Source of the DNA: Cellulomonas aerilata | Lineage (GTDB): Bacteria; Actinomycetota; Actinomycetes; Actinomycetales; Cellulomonadaceae | Length of the DNA stretch: 64,000 nucleotides | Direction: 5' to 3' | NCBI RefSeq assembly: GCF_007991755.1 | Contig: NZ_BJYY01000018.1 | Coordinates: forward strand, 124,001 to 188,000 | Shown here: positions 1-8,981 of the stretch, piece after piece | How the letters are laid out: each line of letters starts with the position of its first letter | Position numbering within the stretch: position 1 is the first letter of the stretch | Translations under genes and position numbers: made by a program | The notes under the pieces: generated by a model | The model's database searches: none | The model's input: the letters and a program-made list of their open reading frames with translations, nothing else | Told to the model about the DNA's origin: nothing

Positions 1-144
1 CTTGACGATGACGCCCTCGACGATGTCGCCATCGTTGAAGTACTTGATGGTGGCGTCGATGGCGGCCATGAAGTCCTCGGCCGAACCGATGTCGTTGATC
101 GCGACCTGCGGCGTGGCGGGCTTCGCGGGGGTGGAGATGGTCAT
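1..144 (-). CDS. rpsA: 30S ribosomal protein S1, N-terminal fragment (cut by window edge)
   Basis: The first 48 codons of ribosomal protein S1 are present. The protein starts MTISTPAKPATPQ and continues into a segment with IDATIKYFNDGDIVEG, which is the typical actinobacterial lead-in to the first S1 RNA-binding domain. S1 binds mRNA on the small ribosomal subunit and helps initiation. The ATG is preceded by a GGAG-type ribosome site about ten bases upstream. The rest of the gene lies outside the window. In other actinobacteria rpsA sits close to polA, which also fits this window. Confidence 0.9.
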   Translation of the reverse strand, partial: MTISTPAKPATPQVAINDIGSAEDFMAAIDATIKYFNDGDIVEGVIVK

Positions 145-337
145 TGAGTGATGTGCTCCGATGCGGACAAGGAGTAGTCGGATTGGGATCTCGTGCGGGA
201 TTGCTGGTGCGGTGCTCTCGCACGGTCGCGGCCTGCGACCGGCGCGACGAACGCCCTCGGGCGCGCCACACCGCGTGCAATCGTACCGTCCCGCGGAGCG
301 TGCGTGAACCGCGGCGTCCGGCGCCGCCCGGCGCGCC

Positions 338-356
338 GCCCCGGACCCGCCGGGGC
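338..356 (-). terminator. Hairpin after the peptide ABC operon
   Basis: A 7-bp perfect stem (GCCCCGG / CCGGGGC) with a five-base loop lies about 30 bases past the stop of the fused ATPase gene. It is a plausible operon terminator. There is no U-tract, as is common in high-GC actinobacteria. The rest of 145-385 holds the rpsA leader region and no gene that I can support. Confidence 0.4.
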
Positions 357-385
357 TTGGCCGGACGGTCGGCCGGGACCCGCGA

Positions 386-2197
386 TCAACCGGCGAGCCC
401 GAGCTCCAGACCGGCCCCGGGGATCGCGTCGATGAGCATCTGCGTGTACTCCTGCTGCGGCTGGTCGAAGACGTCGTCGGCCGGCCCCTGCTCCACGATG
501 CGCCCGTTCTCCATCACGCACACGTGGTCCGCGATCTGCCGGACCACGGCCAGGTCGTGGCTGATGAACAGGTAGCTCAGGCCCAGCCGGTGCTGCAGGT
601 CGGCGAGCAGGTGCAGGATCTGGGACTGCACGATGACGTCGAGCGCGGAGACCGCCTCGTCGCAGACCACCAGGTCCGGGTTCAGGGCGAGCGCCCGGGC
701 GATGGCCACGCGCTGGCGCTGCCCGCCGGACAGCTCGGCGGGGTAGCGACGCAGCAGGTTCGACGGCAGCGCGACGTCGTCCATGAGCTGGTGCACGCGC
801 TCACGACGCTCCGCCGCCGAGGCGCTGCCGTGCGCGCGCAGCGGCTCCTCGATCGTGCGGTAGATCGTGTAGAGCGGGTCCAGCGACGCGTACGGGTCCT
901 GGAAGATCGGCTGCACCTGCCGGCGGAACCGGGTCTCCGCCGCCCGGTCGGCGCCGCCGACGGGCTGCCCGTTGAACCGGATCTCGCCGGACGTCGGCTT
1001 GACCAGGTCCAGCATCATCCGCGCGACGGTCGACTTGCCCGACCCGGACTCCCCCACGATCGCGACCGTCTGCCCGCGCGGGATGACGAAGCTGACGTCG
1101 TCCACCGCGGTGAAGTCGGTGCTCCTCGAGAAGAGCCCCTTGCCGCGGATCGGGAACACCTTGCTGACGTGCGCGACCTCGATGATGTGGTCCGGCAGGC
1201 CGCCCGCGTCGCCGGGCGAGCCGGCCGCGGACGCTCCGGAGGGCCCGGACGACGTCACCGTCCCGTCACCGGCCCCGACGACGCTCAGCGCGGGCGTCGT
1301 GGTCGTCCCCGGGTCGCCGCCGGAGACGGCGAGCAGGTCGTCCACGTCGTCGGTGCCGTGCTGCTTGGCGAGCTGGATGCGGCGGGACGCCAGCGACGGT
1401 GCGGCTGCGAGCAGCCGGCGGGTGTACTCGTGCTGCGGCGTGCGCAGGATCTCCAGCGCGGGCCCGGTCTCCACCACCTCGCCGCGGTACATCACCACGA
1501 TCCGGTCGGCGCGCTCGGCCGCCAGCCCCAGGTCGTGGGTGATGAGCAGGACGGCCGTGCCGAGCTGGTCGGTCAGCACGTCGAGCCGGTCGAGGATGGT
1601 GCGCTGCACCGTGACGTCCAGCGCCGACGTCGGCTCGTCGGCGATGAGCAGCCGCGGCCGGCAGGCCAGCCCCATGGCGATCAGCGCCCGCTGACGCATG
1701 CCGCCGGAGAACTCGTGCGGGTACTGCTGCGCGCGGCGCGCGGCGTCCGGCAGGCCGGCCTCCTCGAGCAGCTCGACCGCGCGGCGGCGGGCCGCGTCAC
1801 CCCTGGCGACCCCGTTGTCCTCCAGGGCCTCGACGATCTGCGCCCCCACCCGCAGCACCGGGTTGAGGTTGGACATCGGGTCCTGCGGGACCAGGCCGAT
1901 CTCGCGCCCGCGGAGGGCGGCCGCCGCCCGGGTCCCCTGCCCGACGAGCTCCTGCCCGTCGAAGACGATCCGGCCGGCGGTCACCCGGCCGTTCTCGGCC
2001 AGCAGCCCGATGACCGCGGCCGCCGTCGTGGACTTGCCGGACCCGGACTCGCCGACGATCGCGACCGTCTCCCCCGGCATCACGTCGAAGGTCACGCCGC
2101 GGGCCGCGGTGGCCGGCCCGGCCTCGGTCGTGAAGGTGACCTCCACGTCACGCAGGCTCAGCAGCGGCGTCGCACCTGTGCTCACCACCGGGGTCAC
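386..2197 (-). CDS. Peptide ABC transporter, fused double ATP-binding protein (DppD-DppF type)
   Basis: A 603-residue protein carries two complete ABC ATPase modules and energises peptide uptake through the two permeases encoded just upstream. Each module has a Walker A motif GESGSGKST (near residues 49-57 and about 380-388). Signature motifs are FSGGMRQRA and LSGGQRQRV, and each module ends in the oligopeptide-type tail (TPQHEYTRRLL, QPQQEYTQML). Single-domain DppD and DppF are about 330 residues, so this is a two-in-one fusion, common in actinobacteria. A Ser/Gly/Thr-rich linker (about residues 275-325) joins the halves. The start is the GTG at 2197, whose GTGA overlaps the upstream permease stop. 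It is the last gene of a four-gene operon. Confidence 0.93.
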   Translation of the reverse strand: MTPVVSTGATPLLSLRDVEVTFTTEAGPATAARGVTFDVMPGETVAIVGESGSGKSTTAAAVIGLLAENGRVTAGRIVFDGQELVGQGTRAAAALRGREIGLVPQDPMSNLNPVLRVGAQIVEALEDNGVARGDAARRRAVELLEEAGLPDAARRAQQYPHEFSGGMRQRALIAMGLACRPRLLIADEPTSALDVTVQRTILDRLDVLTDQLGTAVLLITHDLGLAAERADRIVVMYRGEVVETGPALEILRTPQHEYTRRLLAAAPSLASRRIQLAKQHGTDDVDDLLAVSGGDPGTTTTPALSVVGAGDGTVTSSGPSGASAAGSPGDAGGLPDHIIEVAHVSKVFPIRGKGLFSRSTDFTAVDDVSFVIPRGQTVAIVGESGSGKSTVARMMLDLVKPTSGEIRFNGQPVGGADRAAETRFRRQVQPIFQDPYASLDPLYTIYRTIEEPLRAHGSASAAERRERVHQLMDDVALPSNLLRRYPAELSGGQRQRVAIARALALNPDLVVCDEAVSALDVIVQSQILHLLADLQHRLGLSYLFISHDLAVVRQIADHVCVMENGRIVEQGPADDVFDQPQQEYTQMLIDAIPGAGLELGLAG

Positions 2198-3141
2198 CTC
2201 TTCCTCGTCTTGGGGTCCAGCGCCTCGCGCAGCGCCTCGCCGAACAGGGTGAAGCCCAGCGCGGTGACCGCGATGCAGACGCCCGGCCACATCGCCAGCC
2301 GCGGGGCCACCTCGAGCTCGTTCTGGGCCGCGGTCAGCATGCGGCCCCACTCCGCGCTCGTCGGCGAGCCGCCACCGAGCCCCAGGAAGGACAACGCCGC
2401 GGCCTCGATCACCGCGGTCGCCAGCATGAGGGTGGCCTGCACGATCACCGGGCTGAGGCTGTTCGGCAGGATGTGGCTCATCACGACCGTGCGGCGCCCC
2501 AGCCCCAGCGACGACGCCGCGAGGACGTAGTCCTGGTCGCGCTGCGCCAGCATCGACCCGCGCAGCAGCCGCGCGAAGATCGGGACCTGCACCACGCCGA
2601 TCGCGATGATGATCGCGCTCGGCGTCTGACCGATGACCGCGGCGACGGACACGGCCAGCAGCAGGGACGGCACCGACAGCATGAGGTCCACGAGCCGCAT
2701 CGTCACCGTGTCGACCCAGCCGCCGAACGCCCCGGCCAGCAGGCCCAGCAGCGCCCCGCCGAGCAGGCCGAGCACCGTGGAGAGGATGCCGATGAGCAGG
2801 GACGCGCGCGCCCCCCAGATGAGTTGGCTGAGCAGGTCGGCCCCGTAGCGGTCCAGCCCGAGCGGGAAGGCGTCGGACGGTCCGGGGATGACGGTGGGCC
2901 GGATCTCGGCGCGTCCCGGCAGGGCGCCCGCGCCGTACGGGGCGAGCACGGGCGCGAGCAGCGCCACCAGGACGAAGAGCAGCACGATGACGGCGCCGAC
3001 GATCGCGCCGGGGTTGCGACGCAGGCGACGCGCCGCCACCCGCCAGAGGCTGGCGCCGGCGTCGTCGGGCTCGCGCGGCGTGCGGGGGCCGCGGGGCACG
3101 GTCTGCCGCACCACGTCCTGGGCGGCCGGTTCGGTGGTCAT
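2194..3141 (-). CDS. Peptide ABC transporter permease (DppC type)
   Basis: An inner-membrane permease of 315 residues, half of the translocation channel for a di/oligopeptide importer. It has an N-terminal cytoplasmic extension, a first transmembrane helix around residues 40-60, and the binding-protein-dependent permease block with the EAA loop near ILPNSLSPVIVQAT and the motif EAALSFLGLG that is characteristic of DppC/OppC. The ATG at 3141 overlaps the TGA of the preceding permease (ATGA), indicating translational coupling. Longer upstream reading frames lack permease-like sequence and are not used. Confidence 0.93.
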   Translation of the reverse strand: MTTEPAAQDVVRQTVPRGPRTPREPDDAGASLWRVAARRLRRNPGAIVGAVIVLLFVLVALLAPVLAPYGAGALPGRAEIRPTVIPGPSDAFPLGLDRYGADLLSQLIWGARASLLIGILSTVLGLLGGALLGLLAGAFGGWVDTVTMRLVDLMLSVPSLLLAVSVAAVIGQTPSAIIIAIGVVQVPIFARLLRGSMLAQRDQDYVLAASSLGLGRRTVVMSHILPNSLSPVIVQATLMLATAVIEAAALSFLGLGGGSPTSAEWGRMLTAAQNELEVAPRLAMWPGVCIAVTALGFTLFGEALREALDPKTRKR

Positions 3142-4142
3142 CGCGCGCGCATCCTCGGGTCGATGAGGCCGTAGGACACGTCCACCGCCAGGTTGGCGAG
3201 CGCGTAGACGACGGCGACGAACAGGATGAAGCCCTGCAGGACGGCGTAGTCGAGGGCGAAGATCGCCTCCGCCAGGAAGCTGCCGATGCCGTTGAACGCG
3301 AACACGGTCTCGGTCAGGACCGCGCCGGACAGCAGCAGCCCGACCTGCAGCCCGATGGTCGTGGCCACCGGCAGCATCGCGTTGCGGATCACGACCCGGC
3401 GGCGCAGCCGCGGCGGCCGCAGCCCCTTGGCGCGGGCGGTCCGGACGTAGTCGGCGCCCTGGACCTCGATCACCGAGGCGCGGGTGATGCGCGCGATGAT
3501 CGCCAGCGGGATCGACCCGAGCGCCACCGCCGGGAGGACCAGGTGCAGCAGCGCGTCCCAGGACGCGTCCCACTCCCGGGTCAGCAGACCGTCCAGGACG
3601 TAGAAGCCGGTGGGGTGGGTGGCGATCATCGACGGGTCGATCCGGCCCGCGGACGGGAACCAGCCGAGCTGCACCGCGAAGAGGTACTTCAGCAGGAACG
3701 CCAGGAAGAACACCGGGATGGTGACGCCCAGCAGGGACAGGACGACCGTCCCGTGGTCGAGCGCGCGTCCCTGGTGGCGGGCGGCGACGTAGCCGAGCGG
3801 GATGCCGACACCGATCGCGATGAGCAGCGCGACGACCGTCAGCTCGATGGTCGCGGGGAACCGCGCGAGGAACTCCTCCATCACCGGCACCCCGGTGCGG
3901 GTCGACACCCCGAAGTTGCCGCGGACGAGCTCACCGATCCAGGTGACGTACTGCTCGAGGATCGGCCGGTCGAAGCCGTACAGCTCGTTGATGCGCGCGA
4001 CCGCCTCGGGGGTGGCGCGCTCCCCCAGGAGGGCCGTTGCCGGCCCTCCCGGGAGGGCGCGCACCCACAGGAACAGCAGGATCGACAGTCCGAGCAGGGT
4101 CGGGATCAGCAGCGCCAGGCGGCGCAGGACAAGTCGGGCCAT
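3138..4142 (-). CDS. Peptide ABC transporter permease (DppB type)
   Basis: A 334-residue inner-membrane permease, partner of the DppC-type protein. It opens with MARLVLRRLALLIPTLLGLS, the classic DppB first helix, and contains the EAA-type loop RVVIRNAMLPVATTIGLQVG. It ends in VDVSYGLIDPRMRAR, the usual DppB C-terminus. It begins 15 bases after the binding-protein gene with a GAGGG ribosome site, and ends in an ATGA overlap with the next permease. Gene order binder-B-C-DF is standard for this importer family. Confidence 0.94.
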   Translation of the reverse strand: MARLVLRRLALLIPTLLGLSILLFLWVRALPGGPATALLGERATPEAVARINELYGFDRPILEQYVTWIGELVRGNFGVSTRTGVPVMEEFLARFPATIELTVVALLIAIGVGIPLGYVAARHQGRALDHGTVVLSLLGVTIPVFFLAFLLKYLFAVQLGWFPSAGRIDPSMIATHPTGFYVLDGLLTREWDASWDALLHLVLPAVALGSIPLAIIARITRASVIEVQGADYVRTARAKGLRPPRLRRRVVIRNAMLPVATTIGLQVGLLLSGAVLTETVFAFNGIGSFLAEAIFALDYAVLQGFILFVAVVYALANLAVDVSYGLIDPRMRAR

Positions 4143-4157
4143 CGATCCGATCTACCC

Positions 4158-5834
4158 TCAGCCGTCGATCGTGACGACGTTGTAGACCTCGTCCTGCACC
4201 GGCGACGCCGGGTAGTTCTTGACCTCGGGCCGGAAGGCCAGCGACGGCACCGGGTGGGCCAGCGGCACGCCGGGCAGCTTCTCGAGGAGCAGCTCGTTCG
4301 CCGCCTCGTAGGCCGCGACCTGCTCGTCCTGGCTCGTCTTGTACCGGGCGTCGTTGACGGCCTGGAAGATCGCCGGGTCGTTGAAGCCCCACTCGTTGGA
4401 CGGCGCACCGAAGAAGACGCCGATGAAGTTGTAGGTGTCGTTGTAGTCCCCGGTCCAGCCCAGCAGGTGCAGGCCGTGGGCGCTGGTGCCCTGGATCTTG
4501 TCCAGGTAGTCCGGGTTCCAGACGTCGGGGACGGCGTTGACGGTGATGCCGACCTCCTCGAGGTCCGCGGCGATCGCCTGGAACGTCTGCTCAGGCGACG
4601 GCATGTACGGCCGCGACACGTTGGTCGGGTAGTTGAAGTCGATGGTCAGGTTCGACTTGCCGACCGACGCCAGCAGGTCGCGGGCGGCCTGCGGGTCGTA
4701 GTCGTACGTCGCGACCTCGTCGCTCCACCCGGCCACCGACGGCGGGACGAAGTTGGTGGCGATCTCGGTGCCCTCGGGCAGCGTCGAGGCGACCAGCGCC
4801 TCCTTGTTGATCGCGTGCGCGATGGCCTGGCGCACCTCGGGGATCGCCAGGTCGGGGTTCGCCTGGTTCATCGCGAGGTAGAGGATGTTGAACGGGTCGC
4901 GGTTGACGATCTCGAACCCGGCCTCCTCCAGGGCGGCGACGTCGGCGGGCCCGACGAGGTCGTAGCCGTCGATGTCACCGGCCTGCAGCGCCTGCCGCCG
5001 CGCGGTCGGGTCGGAGATGATCGGGAAGACGATCCGCCGGATCTGACCCTGCTCGCCCCAGTAGTCGTCGTAGGCGGTGAGGGTGACCTCCTGGTCACGC
5101 GTCCACCCCTCGAACTGGTACGGGCCGGTGCCCGTCGGGTGCGACGTGGCGTACTCGGTCAGGACGGGTGCCTCCGCGTCACCGCCGACCTCGTCGGCCG
5201 CGAACTCCTCCAACGCGGCGGGCGACTGCATGGACAGCGCGGGCAGCGACAGGGCCGAGATGAGCTCGGGCAGCGGGCTCTTGAGGTGGATCACGGCGGT
5301 CGCGTCGTCCGGCGCCTCGCAGCTGTCGTACTTGCCGGTGCCGTTGAGGGTCTCGACGTCGCTGGTGGCGAAGCCGCCGTTCACCTTCGCGTAGTAGTAG
5401 GCGAGGCTGTCGGACTGCAGGATCCCGGTGAAGTTGTCCCACCGCTCGAAGTTGAAGCAGACGGCGTCGGCGTTGAACGGCGTGCCGTCGTGGAAAGTCA
5501 CGCCCTCCTTCAGGGCGAAGGTGTAGGTCAGGCCGTCGTCGCTGATCTCCCACGACTCGGCGAGCAGCGGTGCGGGGTCGGGGGTGCCCGGCTCCGTGCC
5601 GACCAGGCCCTCGAAGATCTGCCGCGCGACACGGAAGGTCTCCCCGTCGTTCGCCAGCGCGGGGTCGAGCCCGGCGGGGTCGCCCGAGGCCGCGAAGATG
5701 AAGCTGTCCGGCCCTTCACTGGTCGCCGCGTCCGTGGCGTCGTCGCCACCGGAGTCGCGCTCGCTCGCGGCGCACGCCGTCAGCGCCAGCGCCAGTGCGA
5801 CGCTCGCGCCGCCTACCCTCACCCAATTCTTCAC
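4158..5834 (-). CDS. Peptide ABC transporter substrate-binding lipoprotein (family 5)
   Basis: A 558-residue extracytoplasmic binder of the SBP_bac_5 family, delivering peptides or similar solutes to the downstream permeases. A lipoprotein signal with lipobox ALTAC (Cys about residue 21) is followed by a Ser/Asp/Gly-rich tether. Family hallmarks include GLTYTFALKEGVTFHDG, HLLGWTGDYND and a C-terminal region around EVKNYPASPVQD. I place the start at the GTG at 5834, because GGAGG lies nine bases upstream. The GTG at 5843 directly abuts that ribosome site and is less likely. First gene of the operon; substrate cannot be told from sequence. Confidence 0.92.
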   Translation of the reverse strand: MKNWVRVGGASVALALALTACAASERDSGGDDATDAATSEGPDSFIFAASGDPAGLDPALANDGETFRVARQIFEGLVGTEPGTPDPAPLLAESWEISDDGLTYTFALKEGVTFHDGTPFNADAVCFNFERWDNFTGILQSDSLAYYYAKVNGGFATSDVETLNGTGKYDSCEAPDDATAVIHLKSPLPELISALSLPALSMQSPAALEEFAADEVGGDAEAPVLTEYATSHPTGTGPYQFEGWTRDQEVTLTAYDDYWGEQGQIRRIVFPIISDPTARRQALQAGDIDGYDLVGPADVAALEEAGFEIVNRDPFNILYLAMNQANPDLAIPEVRQAIAHAINKEALVASTLPEGTEIATNFVPPSVAGWSDEVATYDYDPQAARDLLASVGKSNLTIDFNYPTNVSRPYMPSPEQTFQAIAADLEEVGITVNAVPDVWNPDYLDKIQGTSAHGLHLLGWTGDYNDTYNFIGVFFGAPSNEWGFNDPAIFQAVNDARYKTSQDEQVAAYEAANELLLEKLPGVPLAHPVPSLAFRPEVKNYPASPVQDEVYNVVTIDG

Positions 5835-5937
5835 CGGGATCACCCTCCGTTGACGCGCCCATGGGGCGCGTGCCAGCAGCAGAAGTCGAAGGCTAGACCA
5901 TTCAGGTCACGCAGCCGTTACGGGACAAAATGGACGC

Positions 5938-6744
5938 ATGTCGCCCTCCGAGCTCTCCTCCGCCGGCTTCCACGACGTCCCTGCCGAGGCCGGCGGACGG
6001 GCCGGCCGGGCGTGGTGGGACGCCAATGCCGAGGAGTACCTGGCGGAGCACGGGGAGTTCCTCGGGCCGGCCGACTTCTGCTGGTGCCCGGAGGGTCTGC
6101 GCGAGGCCGACGCCCGGCTGCTGGGCGACGTCGTCGGGCGGGACGTCCTGGAGGTCGGCGCGGGCGCCGCGCAGTGCTCGCGGTGGCTGGTCGCCCAGGG
6201 GGCCCGGGCGGTGGCGACCGACGTGTCCGCCGGCATGCTCCACGCGGGGCGCCTGCTGGACCTGCGGACCGGCGTCGTGACGCCCGCGCTGCAGTCCGAC
6301 GCCCGCGCCCTGCCGTTCGCCGACGGCTCCTTCGACACCGCGTTCACCGCCTTCGGCGCGCTGCCGTTCGTCCCCGACACCGCCCGCGTGCACGCCGAGG
6401 TGGCCCGGGTCCTGCGGCCGGGGGGTCGGTGGGTGTTCGCGGTGACCCACCCGATCCGCTGGGCGTTCCCGGACGACCCGACCGAGCGTGGCCTGACCGC
6501 CGTCCGCTCCTACTTCGACCGCCGCCCGTACGTGGAGACCGGCGACGACGGTGCGGTGCTGTACGCCGAGTACCACCGGACCCTCGGGGACCACGTGGCC
6601 GACGTGGTGGCGGCCGGGCTCCTGCTGGAGCGGCTCGTGGAGCCCGAGTGGCCGGCCGGGCACACCCGGACCTGGGGCGGCTGGGGCCCGGTCCGGGGGG
6701 CGCTCCTGCCCGGGACCGCGATCCTGGTCACGCGCCGGCCCTAG
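5938..6744 (+). CDS. Class I SAM-dependent methyltransferase
   Basis: A 268-residue cytoplasmic methyltransferase. The SAM-binding motif I reads VLEVGAGAAQ (about residue 64), followed by ATDVSAGML, and a later LRPGGRWVFAVTHPIRWAF segment fits the Methyltransf_11/UbiE-like fold. The substrate is unknown. It is transcribed divergently from the peptide importer and convergently with actP, so it stands alone. The start ATG is supported by the conserved N-terminal region; no strong ribosome site is visible upstream. Confidence 0.85.
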   Translation: MSPSELSSAGFHDVPAEAGGRAGRAWWDANAEEYLAEHGEFLGPADFCWCPEGLREADARLLGDVVGRDVLEVGAGAAQCSRWLVAQGARAVATDVSAGMLHAGRLLDLRTGVVTPALQSDARALPFADGSFDTAFTAFGALPFVPDTARVHAEVARVLRPGGRWVFAVTHPIRWAFPDDPTERGLTAVRSYFDRRPYVETGDDGAVLYAEYHRTLGDHVADVVAAGLLLERLVEPEWPAGHTRTWGGWGPVRGALLPGTAILVTRRP

Positions 6745-6785
6745 GTCCCGCGTCGCAGCCCGCCCGCCCGTCCCCCCGCCGCCGC

Positions 6786-6829
6786 CGCCCGCCCCGCCTC
6801 GTCCTCGCAGGGACGGGGCGGGGCGGGCG
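6786..6829. terminator. Strong hairpin between convergent genes
   Basis: Arms 6786-6804 and 6811-6829 form a 19-bp stem, all Watson-Crick except one T-G pair, closed by a six-base loop (6805-6810). It lies between the stop of the methyltransferase on the plus strand and the stop of actP on the minus strand, so it could terminate transcription in both directions. Confidence 0.7.
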
Positions 6830-6862
6830 CAGGGGGGCACGACCGGACGGCCGGGCCACGCG

Positions 6863-8512
6863 TCAGTGCGCGACGGTGGCCTTCTCCGAGCCGGCGCCGG
6901 TGAGGGACCGGACCTCCATCTCGGCGAACTTCTCGGGCGACTCGTCCTTCTTCCCCAGGTGCGTCCCGATGAAGCCGAGCAGGAACGCCAGCGGGATGGA
7001 GACGATGCCGGGGTTCTCCAGCGGGAAGATCGCGAAGTCGACCGACGTGTTCTTGATCATCGACAGGCTCGCCCCGGTGACTGGGTCGACCTTGCCCGAC
7101 ACGACCGGCGAGAACGCGATGAGCACGATGCACGAGATCAGCCCGCCGTACATGCTCCACAGCGCCCCGGTGGTGTTGAACTTCTTCCAGAACAGCGAGT
7201 AGAGGATGGTCGGCAGGTTCGCGCTGGCAGCCACCGCGAAGGCGAGGGCGACCAGGAACGCGATGTTCTGGCCCTGGGCGAAGATCCCGCCGATGATCGC
7301 CAGGACCCCGATCACCACGACGGTGATCCGCGCGACCCGGACCTCCCCATCGGGGTTCACCTCGCCGTGCTTGATGACCGACGCGTAGATGTCGTGGGCG
7401 AAGGTGGCTGCCGCGGTGATCGTCAACCCGGCGACCACCGCGAGGATCGTCGCGAACGCGACGGCTGCGATGATCCCGAGCAGGATCTCCCCGCCGAGCG
7501 CGAACGCGAGCAGCGGTGCGGCGGAGTTCACACCGCCGGGTGCGGCCAGGATCGTGTCCGTGCCGACCAGGGCGCCGGCGCCGTAGCCCAGCACCAGCGT
7601 GAACAGGTAGAAGATGCCGATGAGCCAGATGGCCCAGACCACCGAGCGACGGGCCTCCTTGGCGGTCGGCACGGTGTAGAAGCGCATGAGCACGTGCGGC
7701 AGGCCGGCCGTCCCGAGGACGAGCGCCAGGCCGAGCGACAGGAAGTTCAGCTTGCTCGTCGCGGTGGCGCCGTACTGCTTGCCGGGCTCGATCAGCGCCT
7801 CGCCGCCCTCGCCGAAGCGGTCGACCGCGCCCTGGATGACGTCGGACAGGTTGAACCCGAACTTCGCCAAGACCCAGATCGTCATCACCGCGGCGCCCGC
7901 GATGAGCAGCACCGCCTTGATGATCTGGACCCAGGTGGTGCCCTTCATCCCGCCGACGAGGACGTAGAGGATCATCAGCGCGCCGACCACGACGACGACC
8001 AGGCTCTGGCCCGCCGACGACGAGATCCCGAGCAGCAGCGCGACGAGGCCGCCGGCGCCCGCCATCTGGGCGAGCAGGTAGAAGAAGATCACCGCGAGCG
8101 TGGCGATCGCCGCCGCCATGCGCACCGGGCGCTGCTTGAGGCGGAACGACAGCACGTCGGCCATCGTGAACTTGCCGGTGTTGCGCAGCAGCTCGGCGAC
8201 CAGGAGCAGCGCAACGAGCCACGCCACCAGGAAGCCGATCGAGTACATGAACCCGTCGTAGCCGTTGACGGCGATCGCACCGGCGATGCCGAGGAAGCTC
8301 GCGGCCGACAGGTAGTCGCCCGCGATCGCCGTGCCGTTCTGCGGTCCGGTGAAGGACCGCCCCCCGGCGTAGTAGTCGGCCGCCGTCCGGTTGTTCTTCG
8401 ACGCGCGGAACACGATCACGAGCGTGACCGCGACGAAGAGCCCGAAGATGCCGATGTTCACGGCCGGGTTGCCGACCTCGGTCGCCTCGGCGGCGAGCAG
8501 GGTGCCGTTCAC
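6863..8512 (-). CDS. actP: Cation/acetate symporter ActP
   Basis: A 549-residue sodium:solute symporter with about 13 hydrophobic segments. It imports acetate and short-chain monocarboxylates with a cation. The N-terminal part carries NRTAADYYAGGRS and GDYLSAASFLGIAG, both typical of ActP, and the length matches the family. The GTG start at 8512 overlaps the TGA of the DUF485 gene (GTGA). DUF485-actP pairing is the usual yjcH-actP arrangement. Confidence 0.93.
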   Translation of the reverse strand: MNGTLLAAEATEVGNPAVNIGIFGLFVAVTLVIVFRASKNNRTAADYYAGGRSFTGPQNGTAIAGDYLSAASFLGIAGAIAVNGYDGFMYSIGFLVAWLVALLLVAELLRNTGKFTMADVLSFRLKQRPVRMAAAIATLAVIFFYLLAQMAGAGGLVALLLGISSSAGQSLVVVVVGALMILYVLVGGMKGTTWVQIIKAVLLIAGAAVMTIWVLAKFGFNLSDVIQGAVDRFGEGGEALIEPGKQYGATATSKLNFLSLGLALVLGTAGLPHVLMRFYTVPTAKEARRSVVWAIWLIGIFYLFTLVLGYGAGALVGTDTILAAPGGVNSAAPLLAFALGGEILLGIIAAVAFATILAVVAGLTITAAATFAHDIYASVIKHGEVNPDGEVRVARITVVVIGVLAIIGGIFAQGQNIAFLVALAFAVAASANLPTILYSLFWKKFNTTGALWSMYGGLISCIVLIAFSPVVSGKVDPVTGASLSMIKNTSVDFAIFPLENPGIVSIPLAFLLGFIGTHLGKKDESPEKFAEMEVRSLTGAGSEKATVAH

Positions 8513-8856
8513 AGGTCACGCCCCTCGATGCGCTGGCGGAGCTCGTCCGCGATGGGGTCCTGGTGGGTGTTGGCCCAGCGGGCGTAGAGCATCGTGATGA
8601 CGAACGTCGACACGAACTGCCCGAGGCCGAACACCAGCCCGACGGTGATGTTGCCGGCCAGCCGCGTGCTCATGAAGTCCGTGGCGTACGCGGCGAGCAG
8701 CACGTAGACGAGGTACCAGGCCAGGAACAGCCCGGTCATGGGGAACACGAAGGTGCGGAACCTGCGGCGCAGGGCCTGGAACTCCGCGGAGCGCTGCACG
8801 CGTTCGTAGTCGGTCTCGGCGCGGTCGGCGCCGGGCGGGTGGGTCAGCTCGGACAT
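8509..8856 (-). CDS. DUF485 membrane protein (YjcH-like), ActP partner
   Basis: A 115-residue membrane protein with two predicted transmembrane segments (around residues 37-58 and 73-92). FRTFVFPMTGLFLAWYLVYV matches the DUF485 core. This family is encoded immediately upstream of acetate symporters; its precise role is unsettled, but it probably supports ActP assembly or function. The ATG at 8856 has GGAG eight bases upstream. An in-frame start at 8913 would add a non-conserved stretch. Confidence 0.9.
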   Translation of the reverse strand: MSELTHPPGADRAETDYERVQRSAEFQALRRRFRTFVFPMTGLFLAWYLVYVLLAAYATDFMSTRLAGNITVGLVFGLGQFVSTFVITMLYARWANTHQDPIADELRQRIEGRDL

Positions 8857-8981
8857 GCTGTCTCCGGTTCGCGGGTGGGTGGCAGCGTTGCCACCGGGCC
8901 CACTGTGACGCACCGCCGCGGGCGAGCCCCGGCGAACCGCCGCGGCACGCCGGAGACCTCACGTCCCCGGCGCCCGTGCGG

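Noticed and set aside
3543-7202. 1219-codon plus-strand frame across the peptide importer
   Set aside because: Shadow of the permease and binder genes; no family sequence.
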